A DNA stretch of 64,000 nt from Lunularia cruciata (taxonomy: Eukaryota > Streptophyta > Marchantiopsida > Lunulariales > Lunulariaceae), in contig OX419758.1 in assembly GCA_948567375.1 (NCBI GenBank), forward strand, positions 65,787,001 through 65,851,000. Reading direction: 5' to 3'. The notes under the pieces were generated by a model. That model ran no database searches. It was not told the origin of the DNA and was given only the letters and a program-made list of their open reading frames with translations. Each line of letters opens with the position of its first letter. Position 1 is the stretch's first letter. Positions 11,053 to 20,849 of this stretch are shown here, piece by piece. Made by a program: the position numbers and the translations under genes.

Positions 11053-12569
11053 CCGAATGACTTATATAGACTTTACCTCGTTGTCATGCAATTTAATTTG
11101 GAATATGTTGTTTTTTTTCTAATACACTTATTTATAAATTTATATATGGCTTTTTTTAAATGTATCGGAAGACTTAATCCGAAGAAAACTTAAATAATCG
11201 AATCTAAAATTTTGAACAAATAATTTTCAGAAAATAATCTTATGAGATTAGCTTAAGATGTACTGTACTATCAAACTTCAATCACAACTTTCTTGAAGTT
11301 ATGTCTCTGAAATTAAATTTTAGGATTTTAGAAACTATTAAATTCTCTTAACTTGGAAATTTAGAATGTAGTAACATACATTATTCTAGAAAATCAATAA
11401 TATTCATCTGAACAAGTATGGTCCTGATATAATAATCTGGTCAAATTTCAATACCAAGTGCTACGAATAAATTTAGAAATAATGTGCATAATTGTAGAAA
11501 AGTCAATCATAATTGTTCAAAAAAACAGTTTTGTGAAAATAATTGTCTGTTCTGAAGCATGAAGGATACCATATAACCCAAATAAGCATATTTCTGCATA
11601 ATATTTTTTTAATATCAGTGGGCTTGAAGAATTATCTGAAGTAAAGTTTACATAACAATACAGTGGTTAGTAGACCATATTCTACATTTATGCAATAAAG
11701 GTATGCCTTATCTAATGAGAAGTCTGGAGAAGAAACAGACTTATAAATTGATAAGGAATATACTTATAAAAAATCATAACATACCTAATGTCAAAATTTA
11801 TACTTCTAATTGAATGTTGTAGATAAAATAAGAATCTGTCATAATCTTAATTAGCACCAAATAAGGAGTTGTAATCCCTTATTTTGGTGTCTTTTCATAA
11901 TTGGAGATGACATATACGGATAATACATAAAAATACCTATAAGTATTGATATGTTGATATGAATATATAAATAAACGGTTAATATATGTTGAACTCTAAA
12001 TGATTGTGTTCATCAGCATTGTAATGTAAATTTATTTGTTATAGAGGATATCAATCTTCTTAGCACGATGATTATTTTCCTAAACTAGTGAATATTAACT
12101 AGAAGGTGCGGTAGCCACCAAAGTTGAGAGAATTTCCTTTAAATATAAAAAGACAATACATAATTACAAAGAGTTATAAAAGATGTACATCATTTGCATG
12201 GTCTCTAGCTAAATCTCAGCTATATGTAAAAAATTTATGCCCAAGATGTCTACAAAATTGGAAATGAATTGTACAAAGAAAGGGGAACCTGTCTTTTTTC
12301 CTTTTAGCACTTTTACATTTTGAAGCTAATTTCTAAACCTCTACTTTTGTAGCACATTATATACTTCTACATGCTTTTATCGACTATAGATGTCGAACGA
12401 ACAAAAGGGGAATTCCGCGAACGAAAACCATCTTGAGCAAGAAAGCGATCAAAGATACTATATACCAAAAATAACTAATAATTTATTAAATCATCTTGAA
12501 TCCACTGGTAAATAGCAGTGAGATTGGGTAAACTCCAGACACTAGTAACGAGTTCTTACTGCCTTCACT
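11053..12569. other. AT-rich intergenic; start of AT-rich repeat family
   Basis: 11,053-11,190 matches the beginning of the AT-rich family at 48,768-48,900 (gacttatatagac, catgcaatttaatttgg) and, inverted, the end of the copy at 26,036. The rest, up to the stop codon of the C2 gene, is AT-rich with no reading frame or structure that I recognise. Confidence 0.5.
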
Positions 12570-13193
12570 TCACCCGCTACACGCTTGGAAGACACAAGCG
12601 GCCGCCACAGGGACAAGACTCATGAAGAATCTTCCTACAGACCCCAGAGAATTGCCAGTACCCGAGGAGCTCTGGTTGTAGTATTTCTTTAATCCTTTGA
12701 AGCCTTTTGTCATAGAGAAAGACACCAGCATTGTGGCACCCGGAATACGTTCGTTTTGAGAACCCCTAACATCGAATGATGTCGGTGCTCCTGTTGAGAT
12801 GTATTTTGCCAAATCAGGCAAAGAAACAGAAACACGCCCAACTACTGCAGGTTCAAGCGCATGACTGTTTGCAAGCTGGCAGTCTTGAATTGTTAAGTAC
12901 ATACTATTTACTGTTCTATGTTTGGGGATGGGGACGGCTAAAACATCGTTGCACAGATACTTGTCATCTTCACTGAAGCGATCTGCTGCGGTACGTACTC
13001 GGATTTCTTGACCCAAAATATTCACATAGAGACAAACTCGCACCATTGCAGGTGATGCAAGTCCTTCAATTACATGAATCGTCACCTCGAGGAACCCAGG
13101 CGAGGACATCACGGTCTCCACACTGCAATGAATTACGACGCATTCCAATTGAATTGTGAGAACTAATCCGAATTCCATCGAATTTCCATCCAT
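12570..13193 (-). CDS. C2-domain protein, small, hypothetical
   Basis: An uninterrupted 207-codon reading frame. An internal ATG at 13,107-13,109 (179 aa, MSSPGFLEVTIH) is the better start, because the family-like sequence begins there and the preceding codons contain a ttgcag that may be a splice acceptor. Strands typical of a C2 beta-sandwich can be followed: LEVTIHVIEGL, VRVCLYVNILGQEIRVRT, LAVPIPKHRTVNSMYLTIQD, VVGRVSVSLPDL, ATMLVSFSMTKG. The first loop is short and lacks the usual cluster of aspartates, so calcium binding is doubtful. The C-terminus (FFMSLVPVAAACVF) is mildly hydrophobic. The 5' part is copied at 18,074-18,203. Family assignment is by pattern only and the function is unknown. 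Confidence 0.55.
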   Translation of the reverse strand: MDGNSMEFGLVLTIQLECVVIHCSVETVMSSPGFLEVTIHVIEGLASPAMVRVCLYVNILGQEIRVRTAADRFSEDDKYLCNDVLAVPIPKHRTVNSMYLTIQDCQLANSHALEPAVVGRVSVSLPDLAKYISTGAPTSFDVRGSQNERIPGATMLVSFSMTKGFKGLKKYYNQSSSGTGNSLGSVGRFFMSLVPVAAACVFQACSG

Positions 13194-15260
13194 GGGAATG
13201 TTAAGGCTGTTACATTACACAACGAATCTTTGACGGCCCGAAAAGACTATTGGAGAAGAATGCTTCCTTCTTCTCAGAATTTAAAAAAAAAAGCAGGATC
13301 TCAGAGTTACCTGATCGGTGCTACAAATAATCCCATACCAACAGGAAAGAATGCGATTTGATAGGATGGTAGGAAACAGGCCCAGGACAACTCGCTCGAC
13401 AACTGCGTCGTTCTGTCCTGTTTCATCTATTTACTTCAGTGGGTTTCCCGCTGCTCAGTGCATCATACTGTTGTAGCTTTGCTTCTGCAATCAATAAAAC
13501 AAGGAATATAAATAAGTCTTTCGGATCTTACGAGCTCTGGTCCCGGGAAGCCCTTCACCCTTCTAGCTTTGCTTCTGCTATCAATTGAACGATGAATAAA
13601 AAGCTCGGAAGAGAACACAAATACAAATCTCATCCTGAACTTGGAAACACCATACAAATATTATGTCAGCCTAAACCTGAAAACACAGCGCCGCCACCAA
13701 GAAAAACGAAGAAGTAAGCAACAGTTGCCGAATCGCCACCAGAAGAAAACAAATTATTCTGACCAAAGAAGAATGCAATGCAGAATTTACGATAAGATTC
13801 GGTACATTATAAGCATTCTTTTTACTCGGAGTGTTGACGCTATATTCTCTCAGAGTGGAGGTGTTGACGCTATATTCTCTTAGAGTGGGGGTGTTGACGC
13901 TATATTCTCTCAGTGGGGGTGTTGACGCTATATTCTCTCAGAGTGGAGGTGTTGACGCTATATTCTCTGAGTGGGGGTGTTGACGCTGTATTCTCTCACA
14001 GTGGGGGTGTTGACGTTATGCACTTCGAGGATGGATTCTCTACACAGTAGGTTGACGTTATGCAGTTCGAGGAGGGATGCTCTACACAGTAGGTGCGTTG
14101 TGGCTATGCAGTTCGTTGACTAATCAAGCGACTCAATATGTAAGAAGGCTCATGAAGGTTTTTGCGCATATTGAAACTTTGTATGTATTTCCTAGAATAT
14201 ATTTTGGAAGTTTCTAACTGATTATATATCAATATTCAATTAAATGATTATGTTAATTCTTTCTTGTATTACTCTGTATGTGCACTTTTGAGAAAATAAT
14301 ATTTTGCAAATAGAGGAATTTTATAATGTTATTTTTATTATAATATTTTTATTATGATCTTTTTTTATTATGTTATTGAGATAACTAAAGAGTAAAACTT
14401 CACTATTAAACAAAGACAGTGAGAACAAGTGCAGGGATTTTAAGTTGTTCATGGCTATATATATGGCTAGTTATGTAAGGTAGGTTACCTACATGGCAAA
14501 AAAATTAAGTACTATTTGAGTCAGCCATTGCAAGCATCCATCATGAAGTTAACTGATTTTGTAAAAAATTTCATCCATTGTAGTAATTGGAGAATTATAA
14601 GGTTCTTTGTCCAATAAAACTAGTAATGTTATGAAAAGTCAAATTCTAATTATATCTTCCCTTAGTATTATACCCAAGAAATTCTTTACTCCAATCTATT
14701 TGAATCTCAAATAAAAAAGTCTTGACAAGACTATATTGGCTCTATTATGTAAGATATTCAAATGATTTTACAAGCCTAAATAGAGATCAATAAGTTTCAA
14801 ACAACAAAATATTTTCATTGATCCAAGCAATGAGTAGGTAAAATGTATTTTGGAAATAATTGACAAACACTTTTAGAGCTTTTTGACATTATTTGCAAAA
14901 AGAAAGAACTTAAAAAATGTACTCTTAAAGATAAATGAATAAGTCTCGGAAACATTAGAATTGAACACAATCCAAAAGCTCAAGAGCATATGTATATGTA
15001 GATAAAGTAGATGATTTAGAAGTTTATTAAATCATTAGTCAAGACAAAACAATCAATTGTTATAAAGATCTCAACTATGAATAAGTAAATCACATTAACT
15101 TTAAATTGATTGATTCAAGGAAATAGTCTCAAATGTATATATCATCACATTTGTCATGGAATTTAAATTAATTTATTCATAATGAGTGTCCATATATGTT
15201 GAGAATTTTGAGAATGGATAAGATTGAAAATGACTCAACTGTCAATAAAGCAAGATCACC
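13050..15260 (-). repeat. Segmental duplication block A (C2 gene 5' part and upstream)
   Basis: This block recurs as 18,072-18,830 (matching 13,050-13,800) and 20,850-22,560 (matching about 13,404-15,260 with gaps). Shared landmarks: tactgttgtagctttgcttc (13,468, 18,501, 20,908), a gggaagcccttcacc phrase (13,543, 18,577, 20,985), a tcctagaat and gattatatatcaatattca region (14,190 and 21,445), a gggattttaagttgttcatgg phrase (14,436 and 22,268) and a cataatgagt region (15,178 and 22,490). Apart from the 5' end of the C2 gene it is non-coding. It includes the minisatellite at 13,831. Confidence 0.7.
13831..14034 (+). repeat. 28-30-bp minisatellite
   Basis: Units start at 13,831, 13,861, 13,891, 13,919, 13,949, 13,977 and 14,007. 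Each begins gtgttgacgctatattctct and ends in a variable cagagtgggg-like segment; the last unit is divergent. Two lengths alternate (30 and 28 bp), differing by a two-base gap near the end of the unit. Block C (20,850-22,560) lacks it, so expansion followed or escaped the duplication. Confidence 0.85.
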
Positions 15261-15700
15261 TTTTTGGGAGAGTGTTGATATTGGAGAGGAGAGGGAGAGA
15301 TGTGAAAGATAAGATAAAAGCTGTGAGAGGAAAGATATACATTCTAAGTGCTCTCTAGCATATAGCACTAGAGTGAATAGTAGATTCTGTTTGTTTTTCA
15401 ATTTCGGTTCTATTGGTACCTAGATTGAAGACTACGGATAATTGAGTAAAAGTCATGGGGATTTTTAGATTTGTTAGGGTTTATAGTGATCATTACACAT
15501 TCAGTGTGATGGGTCTGGAATTTTAATTTCTAATTTCTTGGTTTTCATGATTGAGTTCCATGGGAACTTAGTTTGAAAATTTTTGAGATGTAAATTCAAA
15601 GTTATGAGAGTTTACAGTTTTTAGGCTTTGGAGAGATTGTATTTTCTCATGTGAGTTGGGATGTGAGGGATTTTGGTTTTGCAAGTATGGGGAGATATGG
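15261..15700. other. Intergenic, no gene seen
   Basis: AT-rich sequence between the end of duplication block A and the LINE remnant. It includes a purine-rich stretch around 15,285-15,320 (gagagggagaga-like). No credible reading frame. Confidence 0.4.
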
Positions 15701-18066
15701 AGAGGAGCATCATATATTACTATCGTTATGCTTGTGCTAGCCATTGCTACACCTCCCCATGTGAGGCCGCCTAGAGCGGCTCGGGATACACCATGCCCGG
15801 TGTGTCATCAATGCTTTACCTCTCAATGGGTAAAGACACATATAGGAAGGATGTACAAGGACTATAATTGGACCACTTGGGATGCTTACATGAGGCGAGT
15901 AACCACATCAACAGCAATGACACTCAGGATTACGCACGCTTCCTCTATCCCTTTGTTGACCGGTCTAGGATACCAATCGAGTTGTGGGAGTGGTTAGCTT
16001 CTTAGGCAGGTTGCACTTTGAGGTTATTTGAGACTAGTTCTCCATGTCCACGTCTATTCCATAGGCTACCCTATACACTCCATGATGAGGCTAGACAAGC
16101 TTTTTGTTTATCACTTGATCATTTGGCACTTGATCATTCGGCACGTGATCCCTTGGACGAGTTAGCATGGTTCTTATTCCTCTTACTCCCTCAATGATGT
16201 CTTTGTTATGCTAGAAGGGGATGTGTGGAGTATAGATAGGTGGCTGCTAAATTTCATCAATTTTGAGCAAGGGATTGGGCGGCCCTACATGAGGACTTTG
16301 TTAGGGCTGCACATTTTAGGAGATAGGTTTTGCCACATGATACCATAGAGTCCGCTCTATTATGACAGTGTAGGACATTGGGTCAAGCAGGAGAGTTTGG
16401 TAGAGTAGCACACGCACCACACCCTTTTTCTATGGCTTCTACTACTGATGACACTATCTTTTCCCTACACTCACTACATCTTATGGCAAGAGAGGAATTA
16501 CCACTAGAGGTCTTAGATTATCAGCTTGAGTAGCCTTTATGTCTTGATAGGTCTATTTTTGCACAAGCATTGTGTACTACCCCTTGCCTTTCCTCATGGG
16601 GCTTGTCAAGGATGGTATAAGAGCATCTTCGAGATTACTTTCAGGCAAATGTAATACTTCAAGGACAGGAGAACTCTCCAAGAGAAATACAAGAGAGAAA
16701 ATACAAGCTTCACACTCAATACTCCGATTCTCCAAAGGAGCACCTTCTCTTTATTATATACAAAAGAATATCCCAGCAAAGGAAGCTCCACCCTTGGATC
16801 AGATACATGGATTGGTGACAAGTCAACGGGCTCCACCCTTAGATTAGTTGCACGAATGGGTGACATGTTGGTCCTTGTCCTATATGGTGGGTCAAGTAGG
16901 TTTGACTACAAGGAATATTCTTGTATGAAGCTTGGAATCATATGGATGAGGTACCATTGGAAAGCCCTCAATGAGACAAATAGTATGGGAGAAAAGGCAA
17001 GCCTCCTTCCCAAAGGGACCAGAATCTTTCCATTTTTGAGGCCTAATTCATTAGTTTAGACTTTCAATATTGGCTTTGAAGTTTTCAAGGTGTTTTTGGC
17101 TCCTACCCTATTAGTGGAAGTGCTCTTTTGATGACACCTCTGTCTGATCTACTTAGTCTATCATATATAACATCATTCTAGATGTTGCCAAGCCAATTTC
17201 CACCTCTAGCCAATATGTATAGCTATTGGTATTCCAGCATATGATCCTTCTCGTGGTTTTACCAAGTTGTTTCAGGTGGCTGTAGTAGGAACAAGAAGAC
17301 ACATTCCTATGTTTTTTAGTTAGTTGTTAGGTGCTAGTTGACTTCTTGTGATGGATAAGGACACATGGGGCATTAGACAGATTGCTATTGGAGAGATCAT
17401 TTTGCATTTGGTTAGCCACACCATTGTCCTTTAGCATCGTTCTCACTTTCAACAACACCTCAATCCACATTAGTTTGGAGTAGCTATACCTAGAGGATGT
17501 GAGGCTATGCCTCTAAGTATTAAGGCACTCTTAGATATTCATCAGGAGTGGTGTGTCCTACAAGAGGATGTTAAGAATGCTTTTAATAGTGTCTCACAAG
17601 CATCCGTATTTAGAGAGCTTAGGAAGGTTGGTGGATCCTTTGCAAGACTTATGTCTTTTATGTGGTCTTTTTAAGGCTCTCTTGCTTCCCTTTGGTAGCA
17701 ACTAGCATGATAGTTCACATGAGGGAGTTACCATCTTAAAGTCCACTATTGGTACACATTAGGGTGATCCTTTAGAAGGACCGTTATTTGCCATGGCTCA
17801 CTTTAGAGCTCTCTTATCTACTACTTTGGCCATGCTAGGTTGTGTATTTCCCTCCTTGGCAGATGATACACACATTGTGGGCCATGTAGATCATATTAGG
17901 CATGCCTTTGACCACTTGACTACCAAGCTACATCTAGTAGGCTTGAGAATCAAGGTGTCAAAGTGCAGTGCATGGTCCCCTTTAGGTATCCCTCTCTACA
18001 TTAAGCTTCTAGAGGGGTGGTATCATACCTATAGATGGACCTTCATTCAGATTGAGACCAACTCGC
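15700..18066 (+). pseudogene. R2-like non-LTR retrotransposon (LINE) remnant
   Basis: Reads on the plus strand as a decayed LINE polyprotein. N-terminal zinc-finger-like PCPVCHQCFTSQWVKTHIGR is at about 15,797. A spacer with stops follows, then (after the solo LTR) the RT: IRQIAIGEIILHLVSHTIVL (about 17,372), VLQEDVKNAFNSVSQASVFRELR (about 17,550, catalytic D kept), a GDPLEGPLFAMAHFRALL phrase (about 17,765) and FPSLADDTHIVG (17,850, catalytic DD kept). The GDPLGGPLF-like and SLADDTHIVG blocks are typical of an R2-type RT with N-terminal zinc fingers. A C-terminal restriction-like nuclease would be expected, but the element stops at about 18,066 against duplication block B. Several in-frame stops and frame changes make it inactive. 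Confidence 0.7.
16650..17236 (-). mobile_element. Solo LTR of the gypsy-1 family
   Basis: 587 bp starting tgtaatac and ending ggtattcca. It is colinear with the two LTRs at 49,111-49,476 and 54,586-55,184: aaggacaggagaactctcc, aaaggagcaccttctcttta, ttttgaggcctaattcat, tctagatgttgccaa. The terminal tgtaatac/gtattaca inverted ends are mutated on the right. Flanking pentamers gcaaa and gcata agree at four of five positions, a likely target-site duplication. It interrupts the LINE, whose protein reading resumes at 17,237. The orientation is minus, judged from gypsy-1. No internal region is present, so recombination between LTRs is likely. Confidence 0.82.
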
Positions 18067-18071
18067 ACCTT

Positions 18072-18830
18072 TGGAGGTGATGGAAGTCCTTCAATTTTAT
18101 GAATCTTCACCTCGAGCAGCCCAGGCGAGGACATCGCGGTCTCCACACTGCAATGAATTACGACGCATTCCAATTGAAATGTGAGAATTAATCCGAATTC
18201 CATCGAATTTCCATCAATGGGAATGTTAAGGCTGTTACATTACACAACGAATCTTCGACGGCCCGAAAAGACTAATGGAGAAGAGTGCTTCCTTCTTCTA
18301 AAAGTAAAAAGAAAGCAGGAGCTCGGAGTTACCTGATCGGTGCTACTAATAATCCCACATCAAAAGGAAGAAGAATGCGATTTGATAGGATGGTACGAAA
18401 CAGTCCCAGGACAACTCGCTCGACAACTGCGTCCTTCTGCGTCGTTCTCTCCTCTTTCAACAATTTACTTCAGTGGGTTTCCCGCTGCTCAGTGCATCAT
18501 ACTGTTGTAGCTTTGCTTCTGCAATCAACAAAACAAGGAATATAAATAAGTCCTTCGGGTCTTACGAGCTCTGGTCCCGGGAAGCCCTTCACCTTCTAGC
18601 TTTGCTTTTGCTATCAACTAAATGATGAATAAAAAGCTCGGAATACAAATCTCATCCTGAACCTGGAAACGCCATACAAATATTATGTGAGCCTAAACCT
18701 GAAAACACAGCGCCGCCACCAAGGAAAAGCAAGCAAGAAGTAAGCAACAGTTGCCGAATCGCCACGAGAACAACACAATTCTGACCAAAGCAGATCGCAA
18801 TGCAGAATTTAATGATAGGATTCGAGCTCA
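18072..18830 (-). pseudogene. Duplication block B with truncated copy of C2 gene
   Basis: Colinear with 13,050-13,800. The C2-gene part (about 18,074-18,203) encodes only the first strand of the domain (MSSPGLLEVKIHKIEGL) and then runs into LINE sequence at 18,066, so it cannot make the full protein. The upstream flank is well conserved, including the ttacattacacaacgaatct phrase at 18,235. It is close in sequence to block A, so the copying is fairly recent relative to other repeats here. Confidence 0.75.
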
Positions 18831-18839
18831 GCGCGTCAT

Positions 18840-19230
18840 ACTGTTGTAGCGCTGTTTCTGCAATCAACTAAACGAGAAAAGGGCGACTGCGCAGAGAAGA
18901 CAAAGGAATAAGGATTACCGATAGCAACAAAGTAGTATAAAGGCGACCGCGTAGGAAAAATGAAGGATGGGAAGACCCCATCAAGCCCGTACAAGGAGAG
19001 AAAAAAAAGGTAACATGGGGCTAAGCCCAAATAGCGTCTGTATGAGAAATCTGCCCTACCGCACAAAGTAGCAACATAGCAACAAAGTAAAGAATATAGA
19101 TAGAAAAGGGCTACCCCATCAACCATATATATGGTTGATAAAAGGATGGGAAGACCCCATCAAGCATGGATAAAATCAACCACAGATATGGTAGATAAAA
19201 GGAGGGGAAGACTCCCGTCAAGTGGGGCCA
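18840..19230 (-). repeat. Dispersed repeat, 'taggaaaaatgaaggatgggaag' family
   Basis: About 18,945-19,065 is the reverse complement of 28,070-28,200 and resembles 43,150-43,260 and pieces at 3,017-3,060 and 33,370. Common parts in minus-strand order: gggcagatttctcatacag, a gggcttagccccatgttacc-like hairpin, gacggctt plus atggggtcttcccatcc, and cctacgcggtcgcc. A second, diverged segment with ggttgataaaaggatgggaag is repeated locally at 19,127-19,215. No coding sequence. Confidence 0.6.
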
Positions 19231-19267
19231 AGCTCCAATAGAGTCGATATGAAGAATACACAAGTCT

Positions 19268-19456
19268 GTACCCACGTCACCTGAAAGAGGGTAGCCCGAG
19301 CTATGCGAGTATGCCTAGGGCACTTAAAATGTACCCACGTCACCTGAAAGATGCTAGCCCGAGCTATGCGAGTATGCCTAGGGCACTTTAAATGTACCCA
19401 CGTCACCTGAAAAATGCTAGTCCGAGCTATGCAAGTATGCCTAGGGCACTTAAAAT
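19268..19456 (+). repeat. 63-bp tandem repeat, three units
   Basis: Units start at 19,268, 19,331 and 19,394, each gtacccacgtcacctgaaa followed by a ctagcccgagctatgcgagt-like block and cctagggcacttaaaat. The units differ at only a few bases. The pattern fades after 19,456 into related half-units (agtataccttgg). Confidence 0.88.
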
Positions 19457-19559
19457 ATCCAAGGTATGCAAGTATACCTTGGATGGCACTTATATCGAGC
19501 TATGCAAACGATGACTATTACATTTAAGATTCGAGTTATGTAAACCATATGTTCTATAA

Positions 19560-20170
19560 ACTACGAGAATATAAGAAGAAACATCATCTAATATGGTTAT
19601 TTTTATGGATGCACGTCGTGTGATTACTTTATAATGGATTGCGATCGCCACTTCACTCTATATAGACCAATGACACAAATATAAATAGTCTATAAGGTCT
19701 TACGACGCTTGTGTCCCGTAACGCACTTCACACGAAGAAATATCACCTTGTGTGATCACTTTTATGGATTATACTTTGGGCCAATGGACACAAATTGGAA
19801 TATAAATAAATCTGTCGGATCTTACTGCCCATCAGGCATTTCACGCTAAGAAACATCACCATGTGTGATTATTTTTATGGATTGTTCTTTGTGTGATTAT
19901 TTTATAGATTGCACCCGCCCCTGCACTCTATATCATTAAATAAATCAATCGGGTCTTTCGAACCCTATTGTCCCCGTAAAGTGCTACACACGATGAAATA
20001 ATCACGAAAAGTAATCACACAAGGTGATAACTTTTATGGATTGTACTTTGTGTGATTGTTGTATAGATTGCACCAGCCCCTGCACTAATGAACACAAGCT
20101 GGAATATAAATAAGTGTTTCGCGTCTTACGACCCTGCTGTCCCGGAAGGCCCTTCACACTCGGACCGGGC
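19560..20170. repeat. Degenerate repeats of an 'aataaataagt...gtcttacga' module
   Basis: At least four diverged copies (near 19,680, 19,800, 19,935 and 20,110) of a module with aatataaata, gtcttacga and a cccggaagg-cccttcacac end, mixed with gtgtgattacttttatggatt phrases (19,618, 19,753, 19,867, 20,028). The same module is found in the duplication blocks at 13,500, 18,540, 20,945 and 21,237. Its nature is unknown. I tested it by eye as a ribozyme and rejected that. Confidence 0.5.
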
Positions 20171-20370
20171 CTACTTGGGGTTGGACCCGCTATGCTTCAC
20201 CGGTTCGTTGACCGTAAAACGACTCAAGCATGTTTGTCACCGCAGTGAAGCCGCATTCTAAACGACTAGCGGACCCGACTCCGAACAGTGACAACAGATA
20301 GATTCTGTCTTGATGTCAGCAATAATCTGTAGGACAGGCCTCGAGGAATACGCTGGAGCGAATGATTATG

Positions 20371-20412
20371 CACTGTACTCCTTGAAGGATGTTTCCTTCA
20401 AGGAGTACAGTG
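20371..20412. repeat. Perfect 19-bp inverted repeat with 4-nt loop
   Basis: Arms 20,371-20,389 and 20,394-20,412 are exactly complementary, with tgtt between them. A related half-site (tactccttgaaggaaactcc) recurs at 20,488 and 23,067, so the hairpin may have arisen by inverted duplication of that phrase. Confidence 0.9.
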
Positions 20413-20487
20413 GTCAACTGCACATTCAAGGACTTCCGCAGCCAATGGCAATTGGAACAATGGTTCTGGAGATTATGCATGTGAGAC

Positions 20488-20840
20488 TTGTATTCCTTGA
20501 AGGAAACTCCATACAGCAAAAGCAGTTTCAGCACTTCAACTACCAACTGCAATTTCCAAGCACTTCAAGTTGATCTCCTCCCTCCAACTCCCTAGTACGG
20601 CTAGAGAGACATGTCAACAAGGGAAATTCGGAGGTCTCCCCATCACAATTCTTTTGTGTCCAAAACACAGAGTTATTTGCTAACGATGACATTGGAACGA
20701 ATTAAATTATAGCAAACAATATACAACAGATGAAGATCTCATATAGCAAGAGCAAGCGACTTAGGAAATAACGAGCTATGAGCATACATAGTTCTAGGTA
20801 TCAATATCCATAGCTTCATAGAAAGTCCTAGAGAGTAGTC
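20488..20840. repeat. Dispersed repeat, copy 1
   Basis: About 350 bp matching 23,063-23,405: tccttgaaggaaactcc, gcacttcaagttga, ctcctccctccaactccc, tacggctagagag, gaagatctcatatagcaag, acgagctatga and the tagttctaggtatcaat ending. It is non-coding in all frames. It lies directly before duplication block C. Confidence 0.75.
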
Positions 20841-20849
20841 TTTCTGCGT

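Noticed and set aside
13831-14034. Regular 28-30-bp repeats resembling a CRISPR array
   Set aside because: There are no unique spacers between units; it is a head-to-tail minisatellite in a plant genome.
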